Assembly (NCBI GenBank): GCA_036678685.1
Contig: JAZIHH010000020.1
Location: 558,001-622,000, forward strand
DNA length: 64,000 bases
Direction of reading: 5' to 3'
Source: JAZIHH01 sp036678685
Lineage (GTDB): Bacteria > Bacillota > UBA4882 > UBA10575
Position 1 is the stretch's first letter; each line of letters opens with the position of its first letter. A model generated the notes under the pieces. It was not told the DNA's origin. It saw nothing but the letters and a program-made list of their open reading frames with translations, and searched no databases. Below, piece by piece: positions 8,550-17,443 of the stretch. The position numbers and the translations under genes were made by a program.

Positions 8550-9728
8550 TTATTCAGGAAGGGGAGGGTTTTCCGCCGGAAGGTCCCGGCCCTCCCGGTA
8601 GAAATCGCGGAGGATGGCGGCAACTTCCGGGCGGGTAAATTCCGGCGGCAGATTCTCACCTTTGGCCAGCATTTCCCGGACCCGGGTCCCGCTCAGGTGC
8701 AGATGGTCTTCGGCCGGGTGGGGACAGGTGCGGCTGGTGGCCGTCTGCCCGCACTTATGACAATAGAAGGCGTTGTCGAATTTCAGGATCGTAATTCCCA
8801 GTTCATCGGCGAATCGGGCGCAAAAATTCTGGGCTTCATAGGGGCGGTAATAATCGCCGGTCCCGGCATGGTCCCGGCCGATAATCATATGGGTGCACCC
8901 GTAATTTTTACGCACCAGGGCGTGAAAGACCGCCTCCCGCGGCCCGGCGTAGTGCATGGGGGCGGGAAAGAGACCGAGCAGGACCCGGTTCCGGGGATAA
9001 TAGTTCTCCAATAACACCCGGTAGCAACGGAGCCGGACTTCGGCCGGGATATCCCCCGGTTGTGTCGGTCCGACCAGCGGGTGGATAAAAAGGCCGTCGA
9101 CCAGTTCCATGGCGATTTTTTGCAGGTATTCGTGGGCCCGGTGGATTGGGTTACGGGTTTGAAAGGCGGCGATTTTTTGCCAGCCCAGTTCTTGAAATCT
9201 TTGCCTGACCGTCACCGGTTCCCAGGGTAGAGCCGGATTATCCTCTTCTTCCCGGAGGACCATAACCTTCCCCCCGGCGAGATATTCCCCCTGCCGGAAC
9301 AAGCGGGCTACTCCCGGGTGGCGGGGATCTTCAGTCCCGTAGACCAGCCGGGCTTCTTGTTGCCGGTCGCGCCGGTAGATCCGGCTAAGAAAAAGGCAAC
9401 CCAAAACCTTTCCTTGTTGATCATTTAAAACCACCGGCCCGTAACGGGGAAGTTCCCGTATTTTTTCCGGGTCCACGGATAAAACTACCGGCAGGGTCCA
9501 GAGACGCCCGTCCGCCAAACGGCACCGCTCCAACACGGACAGGTAATCATCCTGGTCCATGAAGCCTTTCAACGGGCTGAAAGCGCCGCAGGCCAACAGT
9601 TTTAAGTTGGCCTTTTCTTCCTCACTGACGGTCAAGGCAGGCAGGTTGGCCACTTCTTCCCGGAACAAGGCGGCCGTTCGCTCATCCATCCACCTGTTGA
9701 CCAAATAATCGGAAAAAAACCGGAACAT
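8550..9728 (-). CDS. sat: Sulfate adenylyltransferase (ATP sulfurylase)
   Basis: This homo-oligomeric type ATP sulfurylase makes adenosine 5'-phosphosulfate and pyrophosphate from ATP and sulfate (or the reverse). Signature residues are present: QTRNPIHRAHE (190-200), GRDHAGTG (284-291) and a zinc site C323-x2-C326-x8-C335-x-H337, as in thermophilic bacterial enzymes. The 392-residue length fits the family without a fused APS kinase. It stands alone: no APS reductase, APS kinase or sulfate transporter is adjacent, so assimilatory and dissimilatory roles cannot be distinguished here. AAGGAGGAAAG precedes the ATG. The gene converges on the floA-linked gene with 14 bases between stops. Confidence 0.95.
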   Translation of the reverse strand: MFRFFSDYLVNRWMDERTAALFREEVANLPALTVSEEEKANLKLLACGAFSPLKGFMDQDDYLSVLERCRLADGRLWTLPVVLSVDPEKIRELPRYGPVVLNDQQGKVLGCLFLSRIYRRDRQQEARLVYGTEDPRHPGVARLFRQGEYLAGGKVMVLREEEDNPALPWEPVTVRQRFQELGWQKIAAFQTRNPIHRAHEYLQKIAMELVDGLFIHPLVGPTQPGDIPAEVRLRCYRVLLENYYPRNRVLLGLFPAPMHYAGPREAVFHALVRKNYGCTHMIIGRDHAGTGDYYRPYEAQNFCARFADELGITILKFDNAFYCHKCGQTATSRTCPHPAEDHLHLSGTRVREMLAKGENLPPEFTRPEVAAILRDFYREGRDLPAENPPLPE

Positions 9729-9914
9729 TTTCTTTCCTCCTTCCTCAGAGAGGGACGGTTCTTTTCAATTTATGTTGTACCGTTGGCAAAAAGCACTACC
9801 GGTACAGGAGGAATTTTACGGGCGGATGAAGGGCCGCCCGGTAACGTTCTTGTGTATACTTAATACTTCCTGTCTTACAAAGGATTTCCGGGTCCGGCGT
9901 TGAATAAATTAATA

Positions 9915-9949
9915 AACCGGAAAGAAAGATTACTGCTTTTCGGTTTTTT
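9915..9949 (+). terminator. Terminator/attenuator in the leader of the citrate synthase-like gene
   Basis: AACCGGAAAG at 9915-9924 pairs with CTTTTCGGTT at 9936-9945 (10 bp with one G-U), followed by a T run to 9949. No gene lies upstream on this strand, since sat is divergent. A terminator 45 bases before a start codon therefore suggests attenuation of a leader transcript. Confidence 0.55.
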
Positions 9950-9952
9950 AAA

Positions 9953-9970
9953 TTATATTCCGGAATATAA
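9953..9970. promoter_or_regulatory. 18-bp perfect palindrome, candidate operator
   Basis: TTATATTCCGGAATATAA reads the same on both strands and ends 23 bases before ATG 9994. It could be an operator bound by a dimeric regulator, or an RNA hairpin affecting translation. Confidence 0.45.
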
Positions 9971-9993
9971 AATAAATGTTGGGAAGTGAAATA

Positions 9994-11403
9994 ATGGAAA
10001 GAATCTTGGAATTCAACGAACGCAGTAACACGCTGGAACAGAGGGCTTATAAGTATTCGTTGCAGGATGTAAAAGAGCCCAATCTATACCGGCATTTATA
10101 CAATTATGAAGACGTGCCCAAAATCCCCTTTAACCACCGGCATGTTCCCATGCGGCCTCCGGAGGAGATCTGGATTACCGACAGCACTTTCCGCGACGGG
10201 CAGCAGGCCAGGGAACCTTATACCGTAGAACAGATTGTCCATCTCTACAAGTTGCTTCACAAATTGGGCGGTCCGAAAGGAATTATCCGCCAGACCGAGT
10301 TTTTCCTGTACAGCAAGAAGGACAGGGAGGCTGTCGAACGCTGTCTGGCGTTGGATTATAAATACCCGGAGATTACCGGGTGGATCCGGGCGGTAAAAGA
10401 AGATTTCCAACTGGTCAAGGAGATGGGGTTGAAAGAAACCGGGATTTTAGCCAGTTGTTCCGATTATCATATTTTCAAGAAATTAAAAATGACCAGAAAA
10501 CAAGCGATGGAGCAGTTTCTTTCCATTGTGAAAGCCGCTCTGGAAATTGGTATTATTCCCCGGGTTCACCTGGAAGATATCACCCGGGCCGATTTCTATG
10601 GGTTTGTGATTCCCTTTGCCATTGAATTGAACCGCCTGGCGGAGGAAAGTGGAATTCCGATCAAAATAAGGGCTTGTGACACTTTGGGTTTCGGCGTGAG
10701 TTACCCCGGGGTGGCCCTCCCGCGCAGTGTCCCGGGAATCGTTTACGGCCTCTGGCACCATGCCGGATTTCCCAGCGAACGGCTGGAATGGCACGGGCAT
10801 AATGATTTCTATAAAGTGGTGGTCAATGCCGGAACGGCCTGGCTTTACGGTTGTGCGGCGGTCAACTGCACTTTACTGGGGATTGGCGAGAGAACGGGCA
10901 ACTGCCCGCTGGAAGCCATGGTTTTTGAATATGCCGCGCTCCGGGGAACCCTGGACGGGATGGATCCAACGGTGATTACGGAAATTGCCGAGTACTACCA
11001 GAAGGAGATCGGTTACAAAATCCCGCCGATGACCCCCCTGGTGGGCCGGAATTTCAACTTTACGCGGGCGGGGATCCATGCCGATGGATTGTTAAAGGAC
11101 GAAGAAATCTACAATATTTTCAACACGGAAAAGCTTCTTAACCGGCCGGTGATGGTGGCGGTAAGTGAACACTCGGGGATCGCCGGTCTGACTTATTGGA
11201 TTAATCAATATTTTAACCTCAAAGACGAACAGCGGGTGGAGAAGAAAGATCCGCGCCTGCTTCCGCTTAAAGAGTGGGTGGATCAGCAATACGCGGAAGG
11301 CCGTAATACACTCCTTGGGGATGATGAATTGGAGGAGGCCGTTAAGGAGGTAACTCCCGAACTCTGGGCGGAAATTCAAAGAAGGAAAAATGCCAAGAAA
11401 TAA
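9994..11403 (+). CDS. Re-citrate synthase / homocitrate synthase-like DRE-TIM metallolyase
   Basis: The enzyme belongs to the isopropylmalate/homocitrate synthase (DRE-TIM) superfamily: D63-x3-R67-D68-G in DSTFRDGQQ, a later RACDTLG, and the metal ligands in WHGHND. It has no LeuA-type C-terminal regulatory domain, and its sequence pattern (ITDSTFRDGQQAREPYTVEQIV, shortened: FRDGQQAREP) resembles the ~450-470-residue group containing Re-citrate synthase of Clostridium kluyveri, which condenses acetyl-CoA and oxaloacetate. This would serve glutamate synthesis in an anaerobe. Isopropylmalate or homocitrate synthesis is the alternative. ATG 9994 has GGGAAGTG in front; ATG 9976 lacks any such site. 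Confidence 0.7.
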   Translation: MERILEFNERSNTLEQRAYKYSLQDVKEPNLYRHLYNYEDVPKIPFNHRHVPMRPPEEIWITDSTFRDGQQAREPYTVEQIVHLYKLLHKLGGPKGIIRQTEFFLYSKKDREAVERCLALDYKYPEITGWIRAVKEDFQLVKEMGLKETGILASCSDYHIFKKLKMTRKQAMEQFLSIVKAALEIGIIPRVHLEDITRADFYGFVIPFAIELNRLAEESGIPIKIRACDTLGFGVSYPGVALPRSVPGIVYGLWHHAGFPSERLEWHGHNDFYKVVVNAGTAWLYGCAAVNCTLLGIGERTGNCPLEAMVFEYAALRGTLDGMDPTVITEIAEYYQKEIGYKIPPMTPLVGRNFNFTRAGIHADGLLKDEEIYNIFNTEKLLNRPVMVAVSEHSGIAGLTYWINQYFNLKDEQRVEKKDPRLLPLKEWVDQQYAEGRNTLLGDDELEEAVKEVTPELWAEIQRRKNAKK

Positions 11404-11464
11404 AAAGGGGAAAACGCCGGAAATTACCGGCAATTTCCATTACAGACGGAGCGGGTTTCAAATC

Positions 11465-11495
11465 AACTGTTGACTTTTGTCAACAGTTTTTTTTT
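11465..11495 (+). terminator. Rho-independent terminator after the citrate synthase-like gene
   Basis: AACTGTTGAC (11465-11474) and GTCAACAGTT (11479-11488) form a perfect 10-bp stem with a TTTT loop and a following T run of about nine bases. It separates the upstream gene from the Spy-like gene. Confidence 0.9.
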
Positions 11496-11586
11496 ATTTT
11501 CGGTGTATGATAAAAACGGGAGGTGTTTTCCGGAAAAATTTGCGGAAAACAAGGTTGGCGTAAGCAAAAAAGGAAGGAGGCTAAAA

Positions 11587-12027
11587 TTGCGGACTAGGCT
11601 TTCCGTCATTTTCGGAACCGGTCTTCTCCTTTGTTTGCTGGCGGTTTGCGCGGCGCCGGCGACCGGTTGGTGCGGTTGGGGCCGTGAGGCAACAGGCCGC
11701 TTTTACCGGGGTCTCCGCGGCCTGGAGCTTACCCCGGAACAGGAGGAGCAGATCCTGACCATCCGCCAGGAATTCGAAAGGGACAGCTTGGAACTGCGGC
11801 AAAAGTTACGCCGGGCCAAGCTGGAACTTGAAGAGTTGTGGGCGGCCAAGTCGCCGGATGAGGCGGCGATCAATCGGAAACTGGCGGAAATAACGCCCCT
11901 CAAGATTGAACTCCGCAAGATGGCGCTTGAGGCCGAGAGAAAAATCAGGAGCGTCCTCACCCGGGAACAACTGGAGAAACTTGACTCCCATACCCGCAAA
12001 GGACGGAGCTGGAAGAAGCAAAGATAG
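11587..12027 (+). CDS. Spy/CpxP-like periplasmic protein (LTxxQ repeat)
   Basis: TTG 11587 is taken as the start because AAGGAAGGAGG ends six bases upstream; longer in-frame extensions lack a binding site and run into the terminator. The 146-residue product has a signal peptide (residues 1-27, ending PATGW), then an all-helical, highly charged domain with two LTxxQ motifs (LTPEQEEQI and LTREQLEKL), the hallmark of Spy/CpxP proteins. These are periplasmic chaperones or sensors for envelope stress and metals. No two-component system is adjacent. Cys residues near the cleavage site (WCGWG) are probably not a lipobox. Confidence 0.8.
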   Translation: MRTRLSVIFGTGLLLCLLAVCAAPATGWCGWGREATGRFYRGLRGLELTPEQEEQILTIRQEFERDSLELRQKLRRAKLELEELWAAKSPDEAAINRKLAEITPLKIELRKMALEAERKIRSVLTREQLEKLDSHTRKGRSWKKQR

Positions 12028-12039
12028 CAGTCCTCCCGG

Positions 12040-12068
12040 CCACCGGGTCCTCCCCCCGGTGGTTTTTT
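12040..12068 (+). terminator. Rho-independent terminator after the Spy-like gene
   Basis: CCACCGGG (12040-12047) and CCCGGTGG (12055-12062) form an 8-bp stem followed by TTTTTT at 12063-12068. Confidence 0.88.
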
Positions 12069-12127
12069 GTTGCCGTCCGGGGCGTTATAGGCAAAAATAT
12101 TCCAAATAATCCCCGGCGAAAAAAGGA

Positions 12128-12168
12128 AATAAAGCATTAATGTCAAATAATGCTTTATTAGTTTTTTT
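12128..12168 (+). terminator. AT-rich hairpin with T run, terminator or leader attenuator
   Basis: AATAAAGCATTA (12128-12139) pairs perfectly with TAATGCTTTATT (12148-12159) and is followed by AG and seven T. It lies about 130 bases ahead of the FecR-barrel gene and 60 bases after the preceding terminator. It may be a second terminator or an attenuator of the FecR-barrel transcript. Confidence 0.5.
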
Positions 12169-12296
12169 ATAGCGAATTCCTTAATAATTTCCAAGGCAAA
12201 AAAGAATTGCCAGACCGCCCGCCCGGAGCGACCGGGCGCCGGGGACGGCCGTAGGGTGCAGGGCGAATTTCCAGCGGGGGAGGTTTGTATAAATTA

Positions 12297-14474
12297 ATGA
12301 AAAGAGGGTTGGTCTTGATCTTGATACTGCTCATAACCGCCGGTCTCACCCGGGCGGTTAACGGTGAGGAGATCGAGGCGCCGGTCCGGACAGAAGTGGC
12401 GATCTCGTTACGGCTGGTGGACGAGGAAGGGAAGGTTCTGACCGGCGAGAAAATGGTCCTGGTGGAGGTGAGCAGGGGCGGACTGAAAGACCCCACTGTT
12501 TTTTCGTCCGGGCTTCCCGTCCGGGAGGGCACAGCCCGTTTTGTCTACCTTACGCCGGCAACGCCGGGGCCGGCGGAGGTCAGGATCCTTGAACCGGAGA
12601 CTCTGAAGCTCTTAAAGAAAGTCACGTTTCACATTACCGGACCGGCGGCTGTTTTGACGGTGGAAGAAAAGGTACAAGTGACAAAAGTTACCGGGCGGGT
12701 GGAGGTTTATCCCGACGGACGGTGGCTCCGCGGGGGAGAAAAACTGGCTGCCGGATACCAAGTAATCACTGATGAAGAATCCTGGTTAAGCCTGAAGGTT
12801 TTCGACGGTTGGGAGGTGGTGGTCCAGCCTCTCTCCAGTTTGCGCCTGATTGCCGTAGAAAGCAGCGCCGTCCCGGGGGGGAGGGAATGCCGGCTTGAAC
12901 TGGATGCCGGGAAAATATATGTGGCCACCCAAGGATGTACCGGGGAAGATGTTTTCCAGGTTCAAGCCGCCGGGGCGGCTGTCTATGCCCATGGGCACGA
13001 CAGTCTCTTTGAAGTTGTTCTTTCCGGGCAAGGACCAGAGACCATTGTCTATTATGGAGAGGCGTTGTTGGAGGAGACAAGCAACGGGCTTCTTTTTCCG
13101 GTTATGCCGGGACAAAAGGCGATTCTCCCGGAAGGGGAGGCAAAACCCGCCTATTACTCCCACCGGAGCAGGCCGGAGATACCGGCCGGCATGCGGCTGG
13201 AGGCCGGAATTTTGCCTGCCGGCGAACTGGTAAAACCGCCCGCAGCGGCGGAAGAAATAATTTCCGGAACCGGGGAGAACGGCCGGCCCGGGTCACCATA
13301 CCGGACAAGAGCTTCTCTGACCGCCGGAACAGGCAGGGAATATGCGCTCTTTTCCCTGAAGCCGCAGTTTATAAAGATAGGCGACACCGCTTTCAGCTGC
13401 GGCCTGGACCTGCCTTTAACCCTCAATCAGACCACGGGGGAAGTGAGGTTCGGCGCCGTTCATCCCGGGGTAAAAGTGGACAACCTGGTGGACTGGGTCG
13501 AATATGCGGGAAAAAACTTTCATCTGTACTACGGGGTGCAGGAAGAACGGACTTACGGTTACGGTTTGCTTTTCGCCGGTTATACCAGTCCGTACAGGAA
13601 GACCTGTTTTGGCCTGCGCGATATTTTGGGCGGCTCTTTAAACCTGGAGCTCCTTTGCCCTTGGGAGATCAGGAGTTTTTATCCCTGGGCGGTTGAAGAT
13701 AATTTTTCTCTTTACGCCGGACGGATAGACGCCGGATTCAAGACGGGGGACTTGAGGCTGCAGGCCGGGTTTACCTATCTTGCAGACTATGGTTTTAAAG
13801 AGAAGGTTGCCGAGAGATGGGCCCCGGCTTCGCCACCCGGTATCGCTACGCAGGGGGTGGCTGTTGATCTTGGTATTTCGTGGACAGAAACCTTTCAACC
13901 CTACATTGAATGGGCTGTGCTCAACGGTTTTGGTTCCGGACTGGAAACCGGTGTACAGGGAAAAATCGGGCTCTTACGGTACAGGGCAGCCTATCGTTAT
14001 TTGGGGAAAGGGTTTTATCCCAACTATTTCGGGGGGGAGTACGACACACATACCCTGAATGCCCTTGACGGGTTGCCGGGGAGGACCCTTCCCGACCTTC
14101 ATGCCTCCTGTTTTGATGAAAGCCAAGGTTATCTTTTGGGGCTGGAAATTTGCCCCGGCCCGCTGCTTGCTCTTGGTGTTTCGTTGGCCGGCTGTAACCG
14201 GGAGGATGGCTATTCCCCAATTTTTACAGGAAGGGCGGACTTGACTCTGCCGGCCTTCGGGCCCTTCCCGCCGGTAACAACCGGTTTCCACTACTGCCGC
14301 TACCGGTTCACCGCCTTGGAGCTTGACGCTCTTCTGGACGAAAATACAAACTATTCCTCTTATTTACAATTGATGTTGCATGACCACGTGTACGCGACTT
14401 TGACCAGTACTTACTGCCCGTTTAATCAGGAACGGAAATACTGCCGGGAGTTGAAACTGGAGCTTAAGTTTTAA
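12297..14474 (+). CDS. FecR-domain protein fused to a predicted outer-membrane beta-barrel
   Basis: The 725-residue product has a signal peptide (residues 1-24), an Ig-like beta domain (about 30-115), a FecR-type domain (about 120-285; VTGRVEVYPDGRW, ELDAGKIYVAT, GQKAILPEGE) and then about 430 residues with strand-rich, aromatic, Gly-rich sequence ending in KLELKF. A final Phe is typical of barrels handled by the BAM machinery. FecR domains usually sense iron-siderophore signals or bind envelope polymers; fusion to a barrel is unusual. It lies 168 bases before the pilus operon but has its own strong GGGGGAGG site 13 bases before ATG 12297. I cannot assign a ligand. Barrel topology is inferred from pattern only. 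Confidence 0.65.
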   Translation: MKRGLVLILILLITAGLTRAVNGEEIEAPVRTEVAISLRLVDEEGKVLTGEKMVLVEVSRGGLKDPTVFSSGLPVREGTARFVYLTPATPGPAEVRILEPETLKLLKKVTFHITGPAAVLTVEEKVQVTKVTGRVEVYPDGRWLRGGEKLAAGYQVITDEESWLSLKVFDGWEVVVQPLSSLRLIAVESSAVPGGRECRLELDAGKIYVATQGCTGEDVFQVQAAGAAVYAHGHDSLFEVVLSGQGPETIVYYGEALLEETSNGLLFPVMPGQKAILPEGEAKPAYYSHRSRPEIPAGMRLEAGILPAGELVKPPAAAEEIISGTGENGRPGSPYRTRASLTAGTGREYALFSLKPQFIKIGDTAFSCGLDLPLTLNQTTGEVRFGAVHPGVKVDNLVDWVEYAGKNFHLYYGVQEERTYGYGLLFAGYTSPYRKTCFGLRDILGGSLNLELLCPWEIRSFYPWAVEDNFSLYAGRIDAGFKTGDLRLQAGFTYLADYGFKEKVAERWAPASPPGIATQGVAVDLGISWTETFQPYIEWAVLNGFGSGLETGVQGKIGLLRYRAAYRYLGKGFYPNYFGGEYDTHTLNALDGLPGRTLPDLHASCFDESQGYLLGLEICPGPLLALGVSLAGCNREDGYSPIFTGRADLTLPAFGPFPPVTTGFHYCRYRFTALELDALLDENTNYSSYLQLMLHDHVYATLTSTYCPFNQERKYCRELKLELKF

Positions 14475-14553
14475 CTGTTTTCCCGGGATAAAACCGGATA
14501 AATTCCGGCGACAAAATACTGAAATTGCCTTAATCCGGCAAATTTTAAGCAGG

Positions 14554-14582
14554 TGGACATTTCTATGCAATTATGGTAAAAT
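14554..14582 (+). promoter_or_regulatory. Sigma-A-type promoter of the type IV pilus operon
   Basis: TGGACA (14554-14559) and TAAAAT (14577-14582) are separated by 17 bases and lie 60 bases before the pilB start, in the only sizeable gap ahead of the operon. Confidence 0.6.
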
Positions 14583-14642
14583 TTTATGAGACATAAAAAG
14601 TATACCAAATAAAGAACAATATGATAAGCAGGGGGTTTCCTG

Positions 14643-16346
14643 GTGAGAAGTAACAAAAAAAAACTTGGCGATCTTTTGGTGCAAACCGGTTACATCAAGC
14701 CGGAGATTTTAGAGGAAGGACTGAAAGAACAGGATAAAACCGGTGAACTTTTAGGACGGATCCTGGTGGCCAAGGGATACATAACAGAACAAAATCTCAT
14801 CGAAGCCCTCGAATTTCAACTCGGTATTCCCCATGTGGTATTGGCAAAAAGAGATATCCCGCCGGAAGTCCTGGCGGTTGTTCCGGAAAATGTGGCCAAA
14901 AAGTACAAAGTCTTTCCGGTCGAGAAAAAAGGCAACCGCCTGGTTCTCGGGATGGTGGATCCCACCGATGTGTTGGCTCTGGACAACCTCCGGCTGTTGC
15001 TTAACATGGAGATCCAACCGGTCATCGTGACGCAGGAAGATCTGGAGCGGGCATTGAGCAAGTATTACGGGCTCGAAGAGACGATGGCGGAGGTCTTCAA
15101 AGATCTGGACATTGAGTTTGAAGAGGATAGGGCGGAGGAGGAACCGGCGGATGTGGAAGAAATAATCGAGGAGGCGCCCATCGTCCGCCTGGTGAACCTC
15201 ATTATCAGTCAAGCGGTTAAGGAACGGGCCAGTGACGTTCACCTGGAACCCACCGAAAAGGAGTTGGTGGTCCGTTACCGGGTGGACGGGGTGCTCCGCC
15301 GGGTGATGACCTCCCCCAAAAATACCCAGGCCGCCATTGTGTCGCGGGTCAAGATCATCTCCGGGATGAACATCGCGGAAAAAAGACTCCCCCAGGACGG
15401 CCGTATTCAACTCCGGGTGGACGGGATCCCGGTAGACCTCCGGGTTTCCTGTATCCCTACTGTACACGGGGAAAAAGTGGTGATGAGGATCCTCTTTAAA
15501 AGCAATATCCTGGCGAGAATGGAACGGCTCGGCTTTCTTCCCGAAGCTTTGGAAAAATTTCGCCGTATCTACCGCCAGCCGCACGGGATTATCTTGGTAA
15601 CCGGACCCACCGGCAGCGGTAAATCGACCACCTTGAGCGCGGTTTTAAACGAACTGAACACCCCGGATGTCAACATCATGACCGTGGAAGACCCGGTGGA
15701 ATACCAGATCCCCGGGGTTAATCAAGTGCAGGTCAACTTGAAGGCCGGGCTTACCTTTGCCGCCGCCCTGCGCTCCTTTTTACGGCAGGATCCGGATATT
15801 ATCATGGTCGGAGAGATCCGGGACAATGAAACCGCCCGGATTGCCACCCAGGCGGCCCTCACCGGCCACCTGGTTCTTTCCACCCTGCATACCAATGACG
15901 CGCCGAGCAGTATCACCAGGCTGATCGATATGGGAATCGAGCCGTTTCTGGTGGCGTCAACCGTGATCGGGGTCGTGGCCCAGCGGTTGGTCCGGGGGAT
16001 CTGTGACGGCTGTAAGACTTCGTACCGGCTGGAACCGTCAAGCCCGCATTACCAAAACGTGCGGGAGAATCTTCCGGGTTATCCCGAAGAAAAACTCCTT
16101 TTTTACCGGGGTAAAGGTTGCCGGCAATGTAACGGAACCGGTTATACCGGGCGGGTGGCCATCCACGAAATCCTTTCCCTGGACCAAAAACTGAGAACCT
16201 TGATCAGCAGGGACGTCCCGGCCGGGGTTTTAAAAGAAGAAGCGGTGAAAGCAGGGATGCAGACCCTGTTTCAGGACGGGTTGATCAAAGCGTTGCAGGG
16301 CAAGACCACCTTGGAGGAGGTTATCAGAGCTTCTTATACCATGTAA
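14643..16346 (+). CDS. pilB: Type IV pilus assembly ATPase PilB
   Basis: PilB powers pilus extension from the cytoplasmic face of the inner membrane. The 567-residue protein has an N-terminal MshEN/GspE-N domain (residues 1-150; LGDLLVQTGYI, GRILVAKGYI), then the secretion ATPase core with Walker A GPTGSGKST (321-329), Walker B IIMVGEIRD and the zinc-binding cysteines C454, C457, C493 and C496 that distinguish PilB/GspE from PilT. The N-terminal domain binds c-di-GMP in some relatives. It is the first gene of the operon, starting at GTG 14643, and pilT follows 17 bases later. Confidence 0.95.
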   Translation: MRSNKKKLGDLLVQTGYIKPEILEEGLKEQDKTGELLGRILVAKGYITEQNLIEALEFQLGIPHVVLAKRDIPPEVLAVVPENVAKKYKVFPVEKKGNRLVLGMVDPTDVLALDNLRLLLNMEIQPVIVTQEDLERALSKYYGLEETMAEVFKDLDIEFEEDRAEEEPADVEEIIEEAPIVRLVNLIISQAVKERASDVHLEPTEKELVVRYRVDGVLRRVMTSPKNTQAAIVSRVKIISGMNIAEKRLPQDGRIQLRVDGIPVDLRVSCIPTVHGEKVVMRILFKSNILARMERLGFLPEALEKFRRIYRQPHGIILVTGPTGSGKSTTLSAVLNELNTPDVNIMTVEDPVEYQIPGVNQVQVNLKAGLTFAAALRSFLRQDPDIIMVGEIRDNETARIATQAALTGHLVLSTLHTNDAPSSITRLIDMGIEPFLVASTVIGVVAQRLVRGICDGCKTSYRLEPSSPHYQNVRENLPGYPEEKLLFYRGKGCRQCNGTGYTGRVAIHEILSLDQKLRTLISRDVPAGVLKEEAVKAGMQTLFQDGLIKALQGKTTLEEVIRASYTM

Positions 16347-16363
16347 ACAGGAGGGGAAAGGAT

Positions 16364-17422
16364 TTGGAACTTGCCGACTTGCTAACCATAGCCGTGGAAA
16401 ATGAGGCCTCCGATTTACATCTGACGAACGGGCGCCCGCCTGTTCTCAGGATCAACGGGGAGCTTACTTTTCTCGAAAACCTGCCGGTGCTTGAGAGGGA
16501 ATTAATCGTCAAGTTGCTCGACCCGGTGCTCACGCCGGGCAGAAGAGCGGAACTGGACCGGACGGGTCAGGTGGATTTCTCCCACGGCCTGCCGGCGGTG
16601 GGCCGTTTCCGGGTTAATATCTTTCGCCAGCGGGGCGCGCTGTCCGCCGTGATGAGACTGATCCCGTACGAGATTCCTCCTTTTGAAACGTTGGGACTGC
16701 CGGAAACGGTAAAAGATTTTACGGAAAAAACCCGGGGGATGGTTCTGGTTACCGGCCCCACCGGCAGCGGGAAAACCACCACTTTAGCCAGTTTGATTGA
16801 TATCATCAACACCAAAAGGGGTTGTCATATCATCACCCTGGAGGACCCCATTGAATACCTGCATCAACATAAAAAAAGCCTTATCAACCAGCGGGAGATC
16901 GGCACGGATACCGAGTCTTTTGCTGGGGCGCTCCGGGCGGCGCTGCGTGAGGATCCCGATGTGATCCTGGTCGGGGAGATGCGGGATTTTGAAACCATTC
17001 AGACCGCCCTGACGGCGGCGGAAACCGGGCACCTGGTCTTTGCCACCTTGCATACCAATGACGCCACCCAGACGGTGGACCGGATTATCGACGTCTTCCC
17101 CCCCCATCAGCAGGCGCAGGTACGGATCCAGCTTTCCTTGACTTTGCAGGGGATCATCTCCCAACAACTGATTCCCCGCGCCGACCGGCCGGGAAGAGTT
17201 TTGGCCTGTGAGATTCTGGTGGCCACCGGTGCGGTACGGAACATCATCCGGGAGGGCAAGACCTACCAGTTACCCACAGTAATGCAGACCGGCGGGAAAT
17301 TGGGCATGCAAACCATGGACAAATCCCTCCTCCAGTTATATCAGCGGCGGATGATCACCATTCAGGAAGCGCTTTTGCGCGCTTCCGACCCGGAGGAGTT
17401 CAGGCGGATGATTGAGGTTTAA
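16364..17422 (+). CDS. pilT: Type IV pilus retraction ATPase PilT
   Basis: PilT disassembles the pilus, driving twitching motility and DNA uptake. The 352-residue length, lack of the PilB zinc loop, Walker A GPTGSGKTT (131-139), Walker B VILVGEMRD, and the C-terminal motif AVRNIIREGK (PilT AIRNLIREGK type) all support retraction ATPase rather than PilB. The start is TTG 16364 behind GGAGGGGAAAGG. Adjacent order pilB-pilT-pilC is a common arrangement. Confidence 0.96.
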   Translation: MELADLLTIAVENEASDLHLTNGRPPVLRINGELTFLENLPVLERELIVKLLDPVLTPGRRAELDRTGQVDFSHGLPAVGRFRVNIFRQRGALSAVMRLIPYEIPPFETLGLPETVKDFTEKTRGMVLVTGPTGSGKTTTLASLIDIINTKRGCHIITLEDPIEYLHQHKKSLINQREIGTDTESFAGALRAALREDPDVILVGEMRDFETIQTALTAAETGHLVFATLHTNDATQTVDRIIDVFPPHQQAQVRIQLSLTLQGIISQQLIPRADRPGRVLACEILVATGAVRNIIREGKTYQLPTVMQTGGKLGMQTMDKSLLQLYQRRMITIQEALLRASDPEEFRRMIEV

Positions 17423-17443
17423 CGGTTTCCGCATGGGGGTGGA

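Noticed and set aside
11470..11511. TTGACT and TATGAT as a promoter for the Spy-like gene
   Set aside because: The spacing is about 30 bases and the TTGACT belongs to the terminator stem.
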